Position numbers and translations under genes: made by a program. From contig JAFYFC010000055.1 of assembly GCA_017543905.1 (NCBI GenBank), positions 1 to 64,000 on the forward strand: a stretch of DNA of 64,000 nt. The letters run 5' to 3'. Shown here piece by piece: positions 62,505 through 64,000 of the stretch. Position 1 is the stretch's first letter; the number at the start of each line of letters is the position of its first letter. This DNA comes from Clostridia bacterium. GTDB taxonomy: Bacteria; Bacillota; Clostridia; Christensenellales; Aristaeellaceae. The notes below the pieces were generated by a model. The model was given only the letters and a program-made list of their open reading frames with translations, did not search any database and was not told the origin of the DNA.

Positions 62505-63572
62505 TTACAAGTATTTGTCCTTAAAGCTTTCAAACAGGCGATTGCTTACTATCGGATCTCTGTCGGGGCCGAAAAGAATGTTCAGTCTTGCGCCTGAATC
62601 GATAAGCGGCTTCAGCAGATGCGCGCGGTGAACGCTTACTCTTACCTGTACGATAATGTCGCTGTGCCCTCTCACAAGCTCCGTGAGCTTTTCGGGATCG
62701 TTTGGGTTTGGATCGCCCGCGTCGATGCAGCAATCGAACATTTGCAGCCCTTTTACTTTCATAAGCTCCGTCAGATTGTGCGTATAGCGGCCGCAGGAAT
62801 GTACGTGCACTCCTCCGAACGCGGCGGCTATCCGTTCAAGATACGGCGCTTCAGCTGCCGCAAACGCAGCAGGTGAAAGTATCGCAAGATTGTCGCACGA
62901 GAGCATGATGCCGTCTGCTCCGAAGCCGGATATCGTAGAGTGTCCGGGCGTACAGAATACGTCTCCGATTTCCTCGATCTGTATTCGGCTGTAATCGATG
63001 ATAGCCTGTGTTATCATGTCCAGCAGCGGAGCTACAGCTTCAGGCTCTTCAAGACAGTCCGCAAAAAACTCCGCCGCGTCCATCATCAGGCTTGCCGTAT
63101 CGTTTGGAGACTGCGTATCGGTAAGCGTTATTCCGATTTGCCCGGAGGTCTGCTGTTTGAAGTATCTGATCCGTGCAAGCACCTCGCTCATTTCTTCCCA
63201 TTCCGATAAGCGTTTGAGCTTAAGCGAAGCAATCTGCGACGGGTCTTTTATAAACGCCAGAGTCTGCGGCGCCGTTTTGTCGGACCATATATACTTCGCG
63301 CCGAAGCCCGCAGCGTATATGCCTACGCCCAACCACGGTTCGAGCGCCTGCAGCAAAATATCCGAATGATAACGCATACTTAAGGCGATATATTCGAGTT
63401 CGTTTTCCAGCTGCTCCTCCCTGTAACGGCAGATGGGACCTGTGAACTGGTAAGACGGTCTTTGCGACACCGCGATACGCGCGCCGGTTCCGTCAAAGAA
63501 GCTTTTAAAAAAAGCACTGCGCTCTTCCCGGAGCCTTAAGTATTTTTCAATTGGAAAATGCTTAAAATCCAT
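62505..63572 (-). CDS. Uroporphyrinogen decarboxylase-family (methyltransferase-like) protein
   Basis: A 355-residue TIM-barrel protein of the URO-D superfamily. GGVHVHSCGRYTHNLTEL carries the His-x-Cys zinc motif found in corrinoid and coenzyme M methyltransferases rather than in true heme-pathway HemE. It lies 13 nt downstream of a second URO-D-type gene on the same strand. Such pairs usually work with corrinoid proteins in methyl transfer from methylated amines or methoxy compounds. The substrate cannot be deduced. Confidence 0.85.
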   Translation of the reverse strand: MDFKHFPIEKYLRLREERSAFFKSFFDGTGARIAVSQRPSYQFTGPICRYREEQLENELEYIALSMRYHSDILLQALEPWLGVGIYAAGFGAKYIWSDKTAPQTLAFIKDPSQIASLKLKRLSEWEEMSEVLARIRYFKQQTSGQIGITLTDTQSPNDTASLMMDAAEFFADCLEEPEAVAPLLDMITQAIIDYSRIQIEEIGDVFCTPGHSTISGFGADGIMLSCDNLAILSPAAFAAAEAPYLERIAAAFGGVHVHSCGRYTHNLTELMKVKGLQMFDCCIDAGDPNPNDPEKLTELVRGHSDIIVQVRVSVHRAHLLKPLIDSGARLNILFGPDRDPIVSNRLFESFKDKYL

Positions 63573-63585
63573 ATCTTCGTCCTAT

Positions 63586-64000
63586 TCAGTTAGCCTTAGG
63601 CGCATTTGAGCTTCGAAATACCGAAAGGTATGCCCTTACTTTTTCAGGCGGCACCTCGGAATCTATGCCGACGCAGGAAAAGCACAGGTTTTTATCTGAG
63701 CCAAACGCGTCGATCGCAGCTTGTGTGTCTTTACGGATCGTGCTTTGGTCCGATGTTTTCAGCTTTACGGGCGAATAACGTATGCACGAAACGATATCCG
63801 ATTTGCCGCATGCTTCAAGCACCGAAGCGATATACTTAAGATTGCTGCCGGCGCCGATCTCAAGGAAATGCAGATTCGGTACGCGCAGATACCCGTCTAT
63901 AACGTTTTCCATATTTGAGCCGCAATGATGTATGCCGAAGTCTGAAAACTCTTCAGCAAGCTCCGTATCGTATTTAAGCAGGTAATCACAATACATCTTA
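63586..64000 (-). CDS. Second URO-D-family methyltransferase-like protein, C-terminal part
   Basis: The last ~137 residues of a URO-D-superfamily protein, open to the right edge. FGIHHCGSNMENVIDGY holds the zinc-binding His-x-Cys and VPNLHFLEIGAGSNLKYI follows. The gene surely starts beyond the window; the ATG at 63996 is internal. It is upstream of, and in an operon with, the gene at 62505-63572. Confidence 0.85.
   Translation of the reverse strand, partial: KMYCDYLLKYDTELAEEFSDFGIHHCGSNMENVIDGYLRVPNLHFLEIGAGSNLKYIASVLEACGKSDIVSCIRYSPVKLKTSDQSTIRKDTQAAIDAFGSDKNLCFSCVGIDSEVPPEKVRAYLSVFRSSNAPKAN

Overview
The window looks like a chromosomal segment of a Gram-positive, Clostridia-like bacterium of moderate GC. 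This rests on gene content and order. There is a Bacillus-type purR repressor behind a PurBox-like palindrome, a miaB-ymcA-mutS-mutL-miaA-ynbB string like that of Bacillus subtilis, DUF1292, DUF512, TIGR03960/TIGR03936 and UPF0735 proteins, an ECF sigma with a DUF4349 anti-sigma, AGGAGG-type ribosome sites and many TTGaca-17-TATAAT promoters. Glycoside hydrolases and a fucose module suggest a gut or plant-glycan habitat, which is inference. No rRNA, CRISPR array or intact prophage was seen.

Layout. 1-962: 3' part of tuf with its terminator. 981-4234 (minus): a P1-family peptidase and a GH2 beta-mannosidase-like enzyme. 4435-22643 (plus): fourteen tightly packed genes with no gap over 17 nt, covering a THUMP rRNA methyltransferase, a GH127-like protein, an L,D-transpeptidase, three radical-SAM or associated proteins, RNase G, miaB, a YlbF/YmcA protein, mutS, mutL, miaA, a YnbB-type PLP enzyme and a cysteine-rich small protein. 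22592-23581 (minus): dus. 23724-27861: a GH95 fucosidase and L-fucose isomerase, each with its own promoter. 27873-32505: MBL hydrolase, comEC, holA and a secreted protein. 32504-32654 (minus): tRNA-Leu(CAA) with promoter and terminator. 32697-34198: ECF sigma and anti-sigma.

34199-37503 is the clear accessory island. It is AT-richer and bounded by two direct copies of a 71-bp repeat (34413-34483, 37392-37462). Between them, on the minus strand, lie the C-terminal end of an RHS/YD-repeat protein carrying a toxin-44-like tip, a membrane-anchored immunity candidate starting 1 nt after the RHS stop, an orphan coding relic and a second membrane-anchored small protein. The RHS gene is cut off near the right repeat. 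This is the most likely place for an undescribed toxin-immunity cassette.

37504-51576 returns to core genes: GNAT, DUF1292, ispE, an SGNH hydrolase, an SH3-repeat secreted protein, murC, purR, pth, mfd, a YgiQ radical-SAM protein and a ferredoxin-ASKHA protein. 51624-57449 holds a TetR regulator, a lipid kinase gene broken by one extra base, and the threonine branch (UPF0735 ACT protein, thrC, hom, asd). 57531-64000 holds a tyrosine recombinase, RNase HI, a ZnuA-like binding protein, a membrane dipeptidase, lysA and two URO-D-family methyltransferases, the last cut by the window edge.
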